A stretch of 58,435 nt of DNA, taken from positions 1-58,435 of the forward strand of contig JANWHD010000038.1 of the NCBI GenBank assembly GCA_025450585.1, written 5' to 3'. Source of the stretch: Solirubrobacterales bacterium (GTDB lineage: Bacteria; Actinomycetota; Thermoleophilia; Solirubrobacterales; 70-9). Position 1 is the stretch's first letter. Each line of letters opens with the position of its first letter. Made by a program: the position numbers and the translations under genes. Shown piece by piece: positions 9,285-17,190 of this stretch. The notes below the pieces were generated by a model. It saw only the letters and a program-made list of their open reading frames with translations, searched no databases and had not been told where the DNA came from.

Positions 9285-10187
9285 TTAGAGGGCTGATTTT
9301 TGCAAGGCAAACGTCTCCGCGGCGGCTCGCATGTTGAGCCGGAGCTCACCTTGGATCGCGACGACGTCGGTGAGGATGAAATAGACCACTCCGGTGAAGA
9401 CCCCAACGATGACAGCAAGATAGCCGTAGCCGATCGCGTTGTGGACGAGGCCGATGTCCCCGAAGCCGGTGAAGAAGGCAACCAAGGTGAAGTAGACATG
9501 ATCGGGGAGGCCGGTACCGAGCTCGATGCTGCCGCCCTGGAGCAGCCCCCCGTGGGTGACCGCGGAGAGGCCGTAGCCGATCAAGGCCAGGCTCGCGACC
9601 AGGGCGGCGATGCGCTGGAGGACCCGCAGGGTCACCCGCGTCTTGATCAGGTCGAAGACGCCGAAGTCATTGGCGCCCTGAAGCAGATTCTGTTCCAGCT
9701 CTTTCACCTCCTGCCAGGAGGTGGGTTTGGTGCCACCGACAGCTTCGACCTGGTCCTTCAGGGTCGGTGAAATCGAGGCGAGAGTGCCGAAGAACCCCTC
9801 CGGCGACGCCGAGGACTGCTCAAGCAGGCGCGGCCGATAGGAGATCAGGTCCAGCATGATGATCACCATCAGAAGCACGCCAGCGCCAAGCACCAGCGAA
9901 CCCCAGATCTCATGTGTGTAGATGATGCTCTGGTGTTTCTCGCCGGAGCGAATAGCGTCGGCGACCGCCAGTGCCGCCACCAACCCCCAGGCTCCCCAGG
10001 CTGCGCTGTTCATCGCGACCTCAGTCCAGCGCGGGCTGAAGAACGGGAAGCGAAGGAAAAAGGAGCGGCGCGAATGCTCGCATCCCTTGATCATCTGCCG
10101 CCTCAGCTGGCGCCTCTCCCGTCGCTTCTTGCGGCGTTCGTTGCCGCTGATTTCCCAGGCCGGTTCGATTATCGAGCCGTCCTTCAT
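9285..10187 (-). CDS. membrane protein with K+-channel-like pore signature
   Basis: 300 residues. A very basic N-terminus (NERRKKRRERRQLRRQ) is followed by two hydrophobic helices, a cytoplasmic stretch of about 85 residues, then a two-helix pore module: LQRIAALVASLALIGYGLSA, a re-entrant segment DHVYFTLVAFFTGFGDIG and a final helix YLAVIVGVFTGVVYFIL. TGFGD aligns with the TVGYGD selectivity filter of Ion_trans_2 potassium channels. The preceding aromatic/hydrophobic pore helix and following GYGYLAVIVG also fit. The start overlaps the receiver-like gene by 4 nt (ATGA). Ion selectivity is inferred from the filter alone. Confidence 0.65.
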   Translation of the reverse strand: MKDGSIIEPAWEISGNERRKKRRERRQLRRQMIKGCEHSRRSFFLRFPFFSPRWTEVAMNSAAWGAWGLVAALAVADAIRSGEKHQSIIYTHEIWGSLVLGAGVLLMVIIMLDLISYRPRLLEQSSASPEGFFGTLASISPTLKDQVEAVGGTKPTSWQEVKELEQNLLQGANDFGVFDLIKTRVTLRVLQRIAALVASLALIGYGLSAVTHGGLLQGGSIELGTGLPDHVYFTLVAFFTGFGDIGLVHNAIGYGYLAVIVGVFTGVVYFILTDVVAIQGELRLNMRAAAETFALQKSAL

Positions 10188-10729
10188 TGGCTTCTCACCA
10201 ACTCACATACCTTGTCGATCGCAGTGGCGAAGTTCTCCCCGTTGTTCTCCCGGTTCGGCTTCTCAAACCACGTCAGCCTCTCCTCGGACTGCTTCTGGTT
10301 TAGCACTTCGCGAATATGGTCCGCCGCTTTCTGGGCACCGTCCTTCTCCAGGGAGTTTGGAACGTACGTCACCAAAACCAGATGTGCACGTCGTTCAGGC
10401 ACCCGCGGCACAAAGCGCTGTATTGAGTCCAAGGCGGCGAGGTAGATGTTGGTGGGGTCCTCCGGAAGCGGGGACACGGGATCGTAAAGAGGCTTGCCTG
10501 GAACGTTTTCCCAGTAGGAGACTGGAAACAGATCGGAGACGACGACATCGCCCGCTTTGATCCTCCCTGAATCGAGCAGGTTCCATATGAACCTCCACCC
10601 GGAGTCGACGGTCGCGATCGCCTCGCCCGAGCCCGGGTCGATGGCGGGCTCTCCGAGCACCTCCTTGATTCCTTCCAATACCACCCTGCGGGCGCAGGGA
10701 ATGTCATCGACGATGTGAATGCTTTGCAT
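10184..10729 (-). CDS. stand-alone response-regulator receiver-like protein
   Basis: 181 residues with no output domain. It starts HIVDD (Asp8, Asp9), has VVVSDLFP (Asp66) at the phosphoacceptor position, LVLVTYVP (Thr121) at the switch Thr/Ser, and WFEKPN with Lys157-Pro158, the classical KP of receivers, followed by an amphipathic closing helix. So all five receiver landmarks are present. An insertion of about 25 residues between Asp66 and Thr121 makes the protein longer than CheY-type domains. No histidine kinase is encoded nearby. It sits 27 bp after the His-swivel gene and overlaps the channel-like gene, so the products should be made together. Confidence 0.65.
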   Translation of the reverse strand: MQSIHIVDDIPCARRVVLEGIKEVLGEPAIDPGSGEAIATVDSGWRFIWNLLDSGRIKAGDVVVSDLFPVSYWENVPGKPLYDPVSPLPEDPTNIYLAALDSIQRFVPRVPERRAHLVLVTYVPNSLEKDGAQKAADHIREVLNQKQSEERLTWFEKPNRENNGENFATAIDKVCELVRSQ

Positions 10730-10756
10730 CTGACTGGAGTTGCTGTATGGCTTGAA

Positions 10757-12214
10757 TTACCCGCCACTACCGTCGGCGGCGGAGAGAATAGTCACGAGAC
10801 CGGCGTCTGCGTCCACCTCGACGACCATTCCGTCGCGCAGGACCTTGGTCGCTTCGCCGGTGCCGATGATGCATGGCTTACCCATCTCCCTGGCGATGAT
10901 CGCGGCGTGGGACATACGACCGCCCTCATCGGTGACGAAGGCGGCGGCACGATCGAGGCCGACACCCATCTCTGGCCTCGTCATTGAGGTCACTAGGACA
11001 TCCCCTGGTTTGAGCTGCTCGATGTCGGCCAGATCGGCGATGACTCGAACCCGTCCAGTCACACTTCCCGTGGTGGCCGCGGTTCCTATCAGCTCATTTG
11101 ACGAGCCCAGGCCGACGTTGCCATCGCTTTCCGCAGTCGGAGCGCCGCGACTGGGTTCGTAGAACCCGATCGCCCCTTGCACGAGGGCCAGGCAGTAACC
11201 GTCGAGGCGCCCTCGACGAGTATCGTCGTCGACAATTGGCGCTCCCTGCTCCAGCGAGGTGTCGATCTCATCGCGGCACATCGCGAAGAGGTTGTCGGTG
11301 TCGATCGAGAGGAGGTCCGCCGCTGCCTTGTACAGCGATGCGGCGCGGGCATCGCCGAGCGCCATCACGTCGAGCCGCTCAGTCTTCCAAAAAGTCAGCT
11401 CCTGCGCGAGCAGACCCAGCTCCCGCGCCCGGTCGGAAAGATCGGCGAGCACACTTGGACGCAGATCCATCAGCGGTCCGTCATGACTCTTCACCGTCGC
11501 CTCTTCCTCGAGGCGCTCACGCAGGGACGCCACCGAAGGAGGGTTGCCGAGATTGAAGGGGGCGAGGAGGAACCCGAAGTTCGCGACATGGTCGGCGAGC
11601 GCGGCCTCAAGGCCCTCGTCACCTGACGATGACCCCCGCCCGAAACGCGAGGCGATCCTGGCGAAATGCCGTCGCTCCAAGGCAAAGTAGTTGGTCTCAC
11701 TCGGCTGGAGGAAGCGCTGCAATCCACCCTGGACGTCGTCGTCGCGGCCGATCGCCTTCAGTTCTTGGATCAACGCCTCAGAGAGCAGCTCCTCGACATT
11801 CCAGAACGTGAACAGGCTGGTCATGTGCTGCTCGTAGACATCCCAGTACTCGCGCAGGTCCGCCAGCAGGTCCGCTGCGCTTTCACGGCGATTCGAGGGC
11901 GCCGATAGTAGCCAACTCGTTTTTTCCACCGCTCGCGCGGTCGAACCCATCGCGGCGATGAAGCGGCGGATGCCAGCGAGGGGCTCGGCGGTGCCCAGGA
12001 GAGCTTTGGCGAAAGCCTCGTCGCCGGTGAAGTCCCAGCTCATCGCGCCGTCATCGATGATGATGAAGTCCGGCTCATACCTGGTACCGAAGACCTTTTC
12101 GAAAGCGGAACGGCGGCTTCCCCGCAGGCTGATATCCGCAAAGAGAACGGACTGTGGGACCGTCAACGCATAGCGAACACGATCCGGCAAGGGCGGAATG
12201 GATGAGTGACTCAT
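10757..12214 (-). CDS. PEP-synthase-type phosphohistidine (swivelling) subunit
   Basis: About 485 residues. The C-terminal third has the mobile phosphohistidine domain of PEP synthase/PPDK: GDVLVTSMTRPEM, then VTDEGGRMSHAAIIAREMGKP with the catalytic His, then IIGTGEATKVLRDG and VEVDADAGLV. The N-terminal two thirds is a helical linker as in the middle of PEP synthase. The PEP/pyruvate-binding barrel is absent. ATG at 12214 is chosen because it forms an ATGA overlap with the ATP-grasp gene stop and has AAGGAG upstream. In the family, ATP phosphorylates the His via the partner domain and the phosphate passes to an acceptor. The acceptor here is unknown. Confidence 0.8.
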   Translation of the reverse strand: MSHSSIPPLPDRVRYALTVPQSVLFADISLRGSRRSAFEKVFGTRYEPDFIIIDDGAMSWDFTGDEAFAKALLGTAEPLAGIRRFIAAMGSTARAVEKTSWLLSAPSNRRESAADLLADLREYWDVYEQHMTSLFTFWNVEELLSEALIQELKAIGRDDDVQGGLQRFLQPSETNYFALERRHFARIASRFGRGSSSGDEGLEAALADHVANFGFLLAPFNLGNPPSVASLRERLEEEATVKSHDGPLMDLRPSVLADLSDRARELGLLAQELTFWKTERLDVMALGDARAASLYKAAADLLSIDTDNLFAMCRDEIDTSLEQGAPIVDDDTRRGRLDGYCLALVQGAIGFYEPSRGAPTAESDGNVGLGSSNELIGTAATTGSVTGRVRVIADLADIEQLKPGDVLVTSMTRPEMGVGLDRAAAFVTDEGGRMSHAAIIAREMGKPCIIGTGEATKVLRDGMVVEVDADAGLVTILSAADGSGG

Positions 12215-13113
12215 GGACTGAGGCTCCTTGGTGTTTGGTCGGCCGGCGCGGACACAGTAATTGGCCTCGCTTGGAGAATATGCAAATCGTCGCCAACGAA
12301 CGCCCACTCGACGTCAACCGCAACCTCGAGATATTGCTCGATGTCCCGCGTGGCCTGTGCGATCTTCTGCGCCGCGAGATCGGAGAGAACATCGTCCGAG
12401 CGCTCCAGCGGACTCGTCTCGATGCGCCGCACCCGAGCGTCGAGGGTGGTGGTTATCACCTTCACCCGCTTACTGCCAGTACGCCGCTCGGCAATCGACC
12501 CATCGGCTTTCACCGTCACGCTGTCAGGCGTTACAGAGCCGTCAACCACCGTCTCGCCGAGGCCGTAATTGGCCTCGATGACGACATCGGGCGCCCCCGT
12601 TATGGGATCGCGGCTGAAGGATACGCCAGCCGCCGTCGCCGGAACCATAGTCTGCACCAGAACGGCCATCTGAATCTCGTCAGCAGCGATGTCGTGGTAG
12701 GCGACATAGTTGCGCACAGTGCTGCTGTTCACGCTTCCTGCAACCTGCTCAATCGCGTCCAGCGCGGAGCGAACATCGGTCAGGTCCAGCAGGGTGGTGA
12801 ACAAACCGGGGAAGGCCAGCGACTTCGAATCCTCGGCGGTCGAGGACGACCTAACCACCCAAGCCGGCTTCAGTTTCCCAAGCGCTTCGGTCACCGCCTC
12901 CCTATAAACATCGCGACCTCGCGACAGTGCGGAAACGGTTATGCAAAAACCGGCCGGGACATTGAACCCAGCGCTGTGCATGCGCCCGAGAGTCGCGCCC
13001 TTGTTCCCAACTCGGGACGCCTCTTGCGTCCTCGGATCGTCGAGCCAGAGGACGAGCGCCTCGGCCGAGTCACGCGCGTCGTCCGTTCTCCCTGAGGCGC
13101 TTTCCGCTCCCAC
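12211..13113 (-). CDS. PEP-synthase-type ATP-grasp (PPDK N-terminal) subunit
   Basis: 300 residues covering only the nucleotide-binding part of PEP synthase/PPDK. Motifs in order: VGNKGATLGRMHSAGFNVPAGF, WVVRSSSTAEDSKSLAFPGLF, VLVQTMVPATAAGVSFSRDP, IEANYGLGETVVDGSVTPD and VEWAFVGDDLHILQARPIT. The domain looks complete, so this is a separate subunit and not a broken gene. It is translationally coupled to the His-swivel subunit. This split is reminiscent of phenylphosphate synthase, where one subunit resembles the PEP synthase N-terminus and another the central His part. Start is GTG at 13113, with no obvious ribosome site. Confidence 0.82.
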   Translation of the reverse strand: MGAESASGRTDDARDSAEALVLWLDDPRTQEASRVGNKGATLGRMHSAGFNVPAGFCITVSALSRGRDVYREAVTEALGKLKPAWVVRSSSTAEDSKSLAFPGLFTTLLDLTDVRSALDAIEQVAGSVNSSTVRNYVAYHDIAADEIQMAVLVQTMVPATAAGVSFSRDPITGAPDVVIEANYGLGETVVDGSVTPDSVTVKADGSIAERRTGSKRVKVITTTLDARVRRIETSPLERSDDVLSDLAAQKIAQATRDIEQYLEVAVDVEWAFVGDDLHILQARPITVSAPADQTPRSLSP

Positions 13114-13165
13114 GGGCGCAGCATGTTACATATTCACCCTAGTAATAGAGTTGTGATGCGCAAAC
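13114..13165 (-). promoter_or_regulatory. AT-rich promoter region of the dikinase operon
   Basis: An AT-rich island in a GC-rich context directly upstream of the ATP-grasp gene. On the minus strand TTGCGC (13158-13163) and TAGGGT (13136-13141) are spaced by 16 nt. An inverted repeat TTAC...GTAA spans the same bases and could be an operator. The assignment is by eye. Confidence 0.3.
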
Positions 13166-13437
13166 CAGCCCCGCGAGGCGCTGGACTCCAGGCGTGGGCC
13201 GCAGCCCGGGGGAGTTCAAGCTGGGCCGGGCCAACCACAACCAGGACCTCGGTGGCCTGCGCATCCAGGACAGCCTGCACCGCCACGGCGACACGGGCGG
13301 CAACAGCAGCGGCGTCTTCTCGGCTATTCAAGCGCTGCCGATTCTGTATCGCGCTGGCATCCTGTTACTGCGCGCGTTACCGCCGAACAAGAAAACAGCC
13401 CCCTCACGGATGAGGTTGGTCCGCCAGAGCGATACCA
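13166..13437. other. no gene recognised between operon promoter and att remnant
   Basis: Short open frames exist on both strands (for example 13134-13331 minus, Ala/Val-rich) but none has a recognisable domain or a convincing ribosome site. It is most likely decayed sequence inside the island. Confidence 0.4.
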
Positions 13438-13577
13438 ACGGGGATTCGAACCCCGGTTTCCGGACTGAGAATTGGCTCTAGCAAGCAGTTTATGGTCGAT
13501 CTAGGCTCGTTGAGTCCAAGGAGTTCGATCCTGTTTGGCTGAGTTTGGTGGAGTCGGGGACATATTTCGGGACACGC
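13438..13577. repeat. tRNA-Glu-derived att remnant plus arm repeat, copy 1
   Basis: 13438-13471 is identical to 34 bases of the complement of tRNA-Glu, from the T stem to the anticodon loop; only the acceptor end has changed. It is followed by about 100 bp shared with the copies at 14384 and 17046 (TTGGCTCTAGCAAGC, GAGTCCAAGGAGTTCG, GGTGGAGTCGGGGACA). It ends in two GGGACA motifs 12 bp apart (13557, 13569). Interpreted as a left attachment site left by an integrated element. Confidence 0.75.
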
Positions 13578-13617
13578 TTTTCAGTCGCCGCGGCTGGAAG
13601 CGCTACCGTTTGAGGCC

Positions 13618-13848
13618 ATGGCCGCATCGGTCGACTTCACGATCTCTTTCGACAGCCCCGACGAGGACGGCTGGATCGTCGCGCGCATCCTGGAGGTTCC
13701 CGGGGCGATGAGCCAGGGTCGCACCCGCGAGGACGCAAGGGACAACGTCCTCGATGCCCTGCGCACGGTGCTGACTCCCGATGAGGAGCTTGCGGGGCAG
13801 ACCCCGCAGTCCGACCACGAGCATCTGCGTTTCGTCGCCGCAGCGTGA
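13618..13848 (+). CDS. hicB: HicB-family antitoxin
   Basis: 76 residues. DFTISFDSPDEDGWIVARILEVPGAMSQGRTREDA is the HicB partial RNase H-like fold, with ARDNVLDALRTVL completing it. There is no long DNA-binding tail, as in short HicB proteins. It precedes hicA and overlaps it by 4 nt (GTGA), which is the reverse of the classical E. coli hicAB order but common elsewhere. It should bind and block HicA. Confidence 0.88.
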   Translation: MAASVDFTISFDSPDEDGWIVARILEVPGAMSQGRTREDARDNVLDALRTVLTPDEELAGQTPQSDHEHLRFVAAA

Positions 13849-14036
13849 AGCGCCGCGACCTCGAGCGTCACCTGCGCAGCCACGGCTGCCACGAGATCGG
13901 TGGATCGAAGCACGCGAAGTGGCGCGGGCCGCAAGGGCAAGTCTCGGCCCTGCCGCGGCATAAGGAGATCGGCCCGGGCCTAACACAGTCGATCTGCAGG
14001 CAGCTCGGGGTCCCGGTCCCTCCAAACCCCCGCTAG
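13845..14036 (+). CDS. hicA: HicA-family mRNA interferase toxin
   Basis: 63 residues, GTG start overlapping the hicB stop. KRRDLERHLRSHGCHEIGGSKHAKWRGPQGQVSALPRHKEIG has the dsRBD-like HicA fold with the catalytic His in the SKHAKW segment and the PRHKEI strand. It ends with a helix LTQSICRQLGV. HicA cleaves mRNA. The pair lies alone with one small gene between two att-like repeats, suggesting a small mobile module kept by addiction. Confidence 0.88.
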   Translation: MKRRDLERHLRSHGCHEIGGSKHAKWRGPQGQVSALPRHKEIGPGLTQSICRQLGVPVPPNPR

Positions 14037-14042
14037 ACCCTG

Positions 14043-14267
14043 CTAGGCCGGTCGCTTGAAAAAGCAGGTCGTCAGCTCACCCTTGGCTGCACCGGTTATT
14101 CCGCCCTTCATCGTGACCTCGGCCTGGGTCACCAGCTCCCATCCTTCGGCGCCAATCGTGTTGAGACGGCCGATAAATCTCTGAATCTCCTCTGCCTGGC
14201 GCCGGGAACTCCAACGTTCGGTCAGGTTGAAATTCTCGACGTAGTACTCCCATCGCGTTGCCGGCAT
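14043..14267 (-). CDS. small DUF4177-like protein
   Basis: 74 residues: WEYYVENFNLTERW, then LNTIGAEGWELVTQAEV and TTCFFKRPA. The LN-x-GaeGWELV pattern is the hallmark of the DUF4177 family, a small beta-rich fold of unknown function common on mobile DNA. It converges with hicA. No partner can be named. Confidence 0.7.
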   Translation of the reverse strand: MPATRWEYYVENFNLTERWSSRRQAEEIQRFIGRLNTIGAEGWELVTQAEVTMKGGITGAAKGELTTCFFKRPA

Positions 14268-14383
14268 TGATCCTCAAATCCTCCCGTGGGGTCCAAAAGG
14301 AAGACAATACCTTTGGGATACCAAGAACATGAGAGGGCCGACATCGCCTAGCGAGGCTACGTTTGGCCGAGCATGGCGACGAA

Positions 14384-14529
14384 TACCGCTACGGGGATTC
14401 GAACCCCGGTTTCCGGACTGAGAATTGGCTCTAGCAAGCCGTTTGCGGTCGATTTGTGCCTGCTGAGTCCAAGGAGTTCGGCTCAGTTCGGCCTGGATCG
14501 GTGGAGTCGGGGACAAATTTGGGGACACA
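14384..14529. repeat. tRNA-Glu-derived att remnant plus arm repeat, copy 2
   Basis: 14384-14424 (41 bp) is identical to the complement of tRNA-Glu from discriminator base to anticodon loop, i.e. the whole 3' half. The arm region that follows matches copies 1 and 3 and ends with GGGGACAAA at 14509 and GGGGACACA at 14521, a 12-bp period. This is the best-preserved distal att. The 41-bp identity defines the probable crossover segment used by the integrases. Confidence 0.85.
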
Positions 14530-14593
14530 ATTTTCGAGCCGTTTGGACATCGACATTGGAATCCCAATCAGCCAGCCGCTGAGTCTTGAGGAC

Positions 14594-16867
14594 TCAGCGG
14601 CGGTGCCCGTGGTGGTGCAGGCTTGGCACGGCGAAGGTCCGCCGCGCAGGCCTACGATCTGATTCACCGCTGGCAACGACGGCTCGCACTTCAAATGTAT
14701 GGCGCCCCCCGGCGAGCCTGCGATATACCGCCGGGGACCCACAGGAGCGAAACCGTCGCCGGTCGAGCCTGCATTCGAAGGTCGCGCTAGGCCGGTTCGA
14801 TCTAAAGCGAAACCGCACGCTCCGACCGCGGCGACGTGGACCTTCGACGATCTTCGTCTCAAGGGCTGGCAGGCGCAGCTGAGATCGCACTCGTGCCCGC
14901 TCGACCTCTTCGGGTCGAGCTTCCTTCGGAGGCGGTCCGGGTGTGGGCGCTAGGGCTAGTTCGGAAGTCCCCCCATTTCGCGTCTGGGTCGCGACGAGGA
15001 CTGTGCCCGCCGGGACGACTTCGAAGCTGAGGCTCCATTCGCCTTTGTTGTTCGCGTGCACCTGACCAAGGAATGATTCGAGTTCGCCTTCGTCTTCATA
15101 TTCGTTGCGGAAGACCCGCACGAGCGCTCCGGGCTCGGCCGACCCCGCGGCACCAGTGGTTGTGGCGCTCGAGAATTCCGGTGGTTCTATGCCGCCGTTT
15201 GGCCCGACCGTTTCAGACCAGTCGATCGGGCTCAGGCGGATGAACGGGCCTTCGTTTTCAAATCCGTAGTTACGAGCGACTTCGTTCTCAGTACCTTCGC
15301 GCGCGAAGATCGCGATCGCCGGTCCGCCGCTCAGCGACAGTTCGTTTTCGGACGCTTCCGAGTCGCCGCCGATCACGTTGCCGGTCGCGCCAGCCGGCTG
15401 CTGACCCGCGACGGCGATGTTCGCGTATCCGGAGGCGAAGACTTCGTTGCCGAGGACTTCGTTGTCGCTGTCTTCGAGATATATCCCCTCTTCAGAGGAG
15501 ATGGCAACGCTGTTGGCTTCGATCAGGTTTCCCTGTAGGCCCTGGTTACCATGGGTAGCGATTCCGATACCCGCGCCGACGACCTCGTTGCCGGCAATCG
15601 TCGCACCGAGGCCGCTGTTCGAGATTCCGAGCCCGCCATTGACCACGACCTCGTTTTCGACGATCGTCGCTTCGAGCGAGGGGTCTTTGAAGTTGGAATA
15701 GACAGCGATGCCTCCGTGTGCAGGGGCGAGAATTTCACTGCCCGTGGAGTCGACGCCGATCAGGTTGTTGGCGATCATCAGCTCCCTCCCGCCTCCGTAG
15801 ATCGCGTCCCCAACGCCGTTGATGCGGTTGCCATCCCCGGGCTCGGGTCCGCCGACGATTGTCCCCATGGACGACCCCGTCGCTATCCCCCCGCCGGTGG
15901 AAACGACTGCGGTCCCTGCAACGTCCAATCCGATCTGGTTGCCAGAGATTCTTGTGTCTACCGGAGGGCCATCCTGCCCGTAGATGTTGCTGAGCGAAAA
16001 GAGAATCAGCGTGTATCCGGCACCCGCCATCAGGTTGCAGCCGCCGTCACATGCCGGCGTTGACAACGCGGCTTCGCTCAGGGTCGTGCCGATTTCGTTT
16101 CCGACGGCTTCATAGCCGGCATCGGGGGCAGAGGTGACCTGAATGTCGTTGCCATAGGGCCATTCCGCAGCGGTTCCGTCGGGTTCGAAGCCGAACCGGT
16201 TCCCCAAGACCTTCACGTGGCTAGCCCCGTGGATTTCGATCCCGGTGCCCCCGCTGATGAAAAGGTTCCCATCCGTGGGTCCCTTTCCGCCCACGACGCC
16301 ACCCCCGGATCCTGGCCCGACCAGGATGCCCGTCCCGGCACCTCCCAGCATCGGCCCACTGCGCGGACCACCTCCGAACCAGTTTCCGAGGAGTTCGAAT
16401 CCTTCGCCAGCAGCGACTTTGATGCCGATCGATGCGTTGAGGATGTGAAGATTGCCAATGACCGTCTCATCGCTTTCGACGGTCAGCGCGGCCGAGGAGT
16501 TGGTTCCGTTTATCGTCACGCAGGGTCCGGTGACTCCAGATTCGGTCTGGCAGCGACCGCCTTCGATGAGGACGGGCTCGGTGATAGTTGGAAGCCCGCC
16601 GCCGAGATCGATGGTTCCGGCCGCTTGACCGGAGAATACGCCGTCGTCGAACACGATTTCGTTGACGGAGGCACTCGCCAAATTTGATTCTTCAATCGCG
16701 GCGCGCAAAGTGCATTTCCCCGCTGCGGTGAGGCAGCCCGCCATCCCCGGAGAGAGGTCCGCTTCGTCTGCCGTGCTGTTGACGGTGAAGAAGGCGGCGT
16801 TAGCGACACCCGGAACCGCTAGCGCGATCACGAGCATCGCGACGATCAATCCCCATGTCCTACGCAC
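14594..16867 (-). CDS. secreted CSLREA / right-handed beta-helix repeat protein
   Basis: About 757 residues from a GTG at 16867 with GGGGAGGT just upstream. A signal peptide follows (WGLIVAMLVIALAVPGVANA). Next is a CSLREA-like domain, FFTVNSTADEADLSPGMAG...CTLRAAIEESN. The body has many beta-helix rungs with GN/EN-rich turns (VIGNLHILNASIG, IAGNEVVGAGIGI, IEANSVAISSEEGIY, NEVLGNEV). The C-terminus has an Ig-like module (ATFECRLDRRRFRSCGSP, HTFEVRAV) frequent in actinobacterial surface proteins. It is probably a secreted adhesin or polysaccharide-binding protein. It is the only gene between two att-type repeats. Confidence 0.82.
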   Translation of the reverse strand: MRRTWGLIVAMLVIALAVPGVANAAFFTVNSTADEADLSPGMAGCLTAAGKCTLRAAIEESNLASASVNEIVFDDGVFSGQAAGTIDLGGGLPTITEPVLIEGGRCQTESGVTGPCVTINGTNSSAALTVESDETVIGNLHILNASIGIKVAAGEGFELLGNWFGGGPRSGPMLGGAGTGILVGPGSGGGVVGGKGPTDGNLFISGGTGIEIHGASHVKVLGNRFGFEPDGTAAEWPYGNDIQVTSAPDAGYEAVGNEIGTTLSEAALSTPACDGGCNLMAGAGYTLILFSLSNIYGQDGPPVDTRISGNQIGLDVAGTAVVSTGGGIATGSSMGTIVGGPEPGDGNRINGVGDAIYGGGRELMIANNLIGVDSTGSEILAPAHGGIAVYSNFKDPSLEATIVENEVVVNGGLGISNSGLGATIAGNEVVGAGIGIATHGNQGLQGNLIEANSVAISSEEGIYLEDSDNEVLGNEVFASGYANIAVAGQQPAGATGNVIGGDSEASENELSLSGGPAIAIFAREGTENEVARNYGFENEGPFIRLSPIDWSETVGPNGGIEPPEFSSATTTGAAGSAEPGALVRVFRNEYEDEGELESFLGQVHANNKGEWSLSFEVVPAGTVLVATQTRNGGTSELALAPTPGPPPKEARPEEVERARVRSQLRLPALETKIVEGPRRRGRSVRFRFRSNRPSATFECRLDRRRFRSCGSPAVYRRLAGGRHTFEVRAVVASGESDRRPARRTFAVPSLHHHGHRR

Positions 16868-17045
16868 CGTTACCTCCCCACTCGCGCCAGCCTTGCGCTT
16901 TTCGATCGCCCGCCGAGACCCCTCCATCGGCTGCATCCTATAGGTTTCCCGAGCATTGAGAACGGCTCGTACCCGAAAGACTGCTGCGGAAGCGACGATA
17001 ACTGCGGGCGACATTGAGTCGCTCTCCGGACTCTGGCACCTGCTA

Positions 17046-17158
17046 ACTGAGAATTGGCTCTAACAAGCCATTTGCGGTTGATTTGTGCCTGCTGAGTCCA
17101 AGGAGTTCGACTGGGTTCCGCATAGATCGGTGGAGTCGGGGACAAATTTGGGGACAAA
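17046..17158. repeat. att-type arm repeat, copy 3 (core truncated)
   Basis: Starts ACTGAGAATTGGCTC, so only the last eight bases of the tRNA-derived core remain. The downstream arm is conserved with copies 1 and 2 and ends with two perfect GGGGACAAA motifs (17138 and 17150) at a 12-bp period. It marks the left edge of the integrase-bearing module. Confidence 0.75.
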
Positions 17159-17190
17159 GTCTCCTTTTCGTCCAAGAGCGACACCGCAAA

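Noticed and set aside
10757..13113. Two dikinase genes as one gene broken by a frameshift
   Set aside because: The ATP-grasp domain ends naturally at its QARPIT motif, the second gene has its own ribosome site and a 4-nt ATGA overlap. A barrel domain is also absent, so a designed split is likelier.
13439..13471. T-arm/anticodon-like sequence as a second tRNA-Glu gene
   Set aside because: Only the 3' half is present at 13438 and 14384; there is no D arm or 5' acceptor strand, so these are att fragments, not tRNA genes.
13194..13481. Plus-strand frame of 95 codons between the dikinase operon and att copy 1
   Set aside because: Runs into the tRNA-derived att sequence, no ribosome site and no recognisable domain.
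14274..14567. Minus-strand open frame overlapping att copy 2, with a similar peptide at 16870-17184
   Set aside because: The shared peptide is only the translation of the repeated att arm, with no domain, and the repeat also covers tRNA-derived sequence. Not a protein family.
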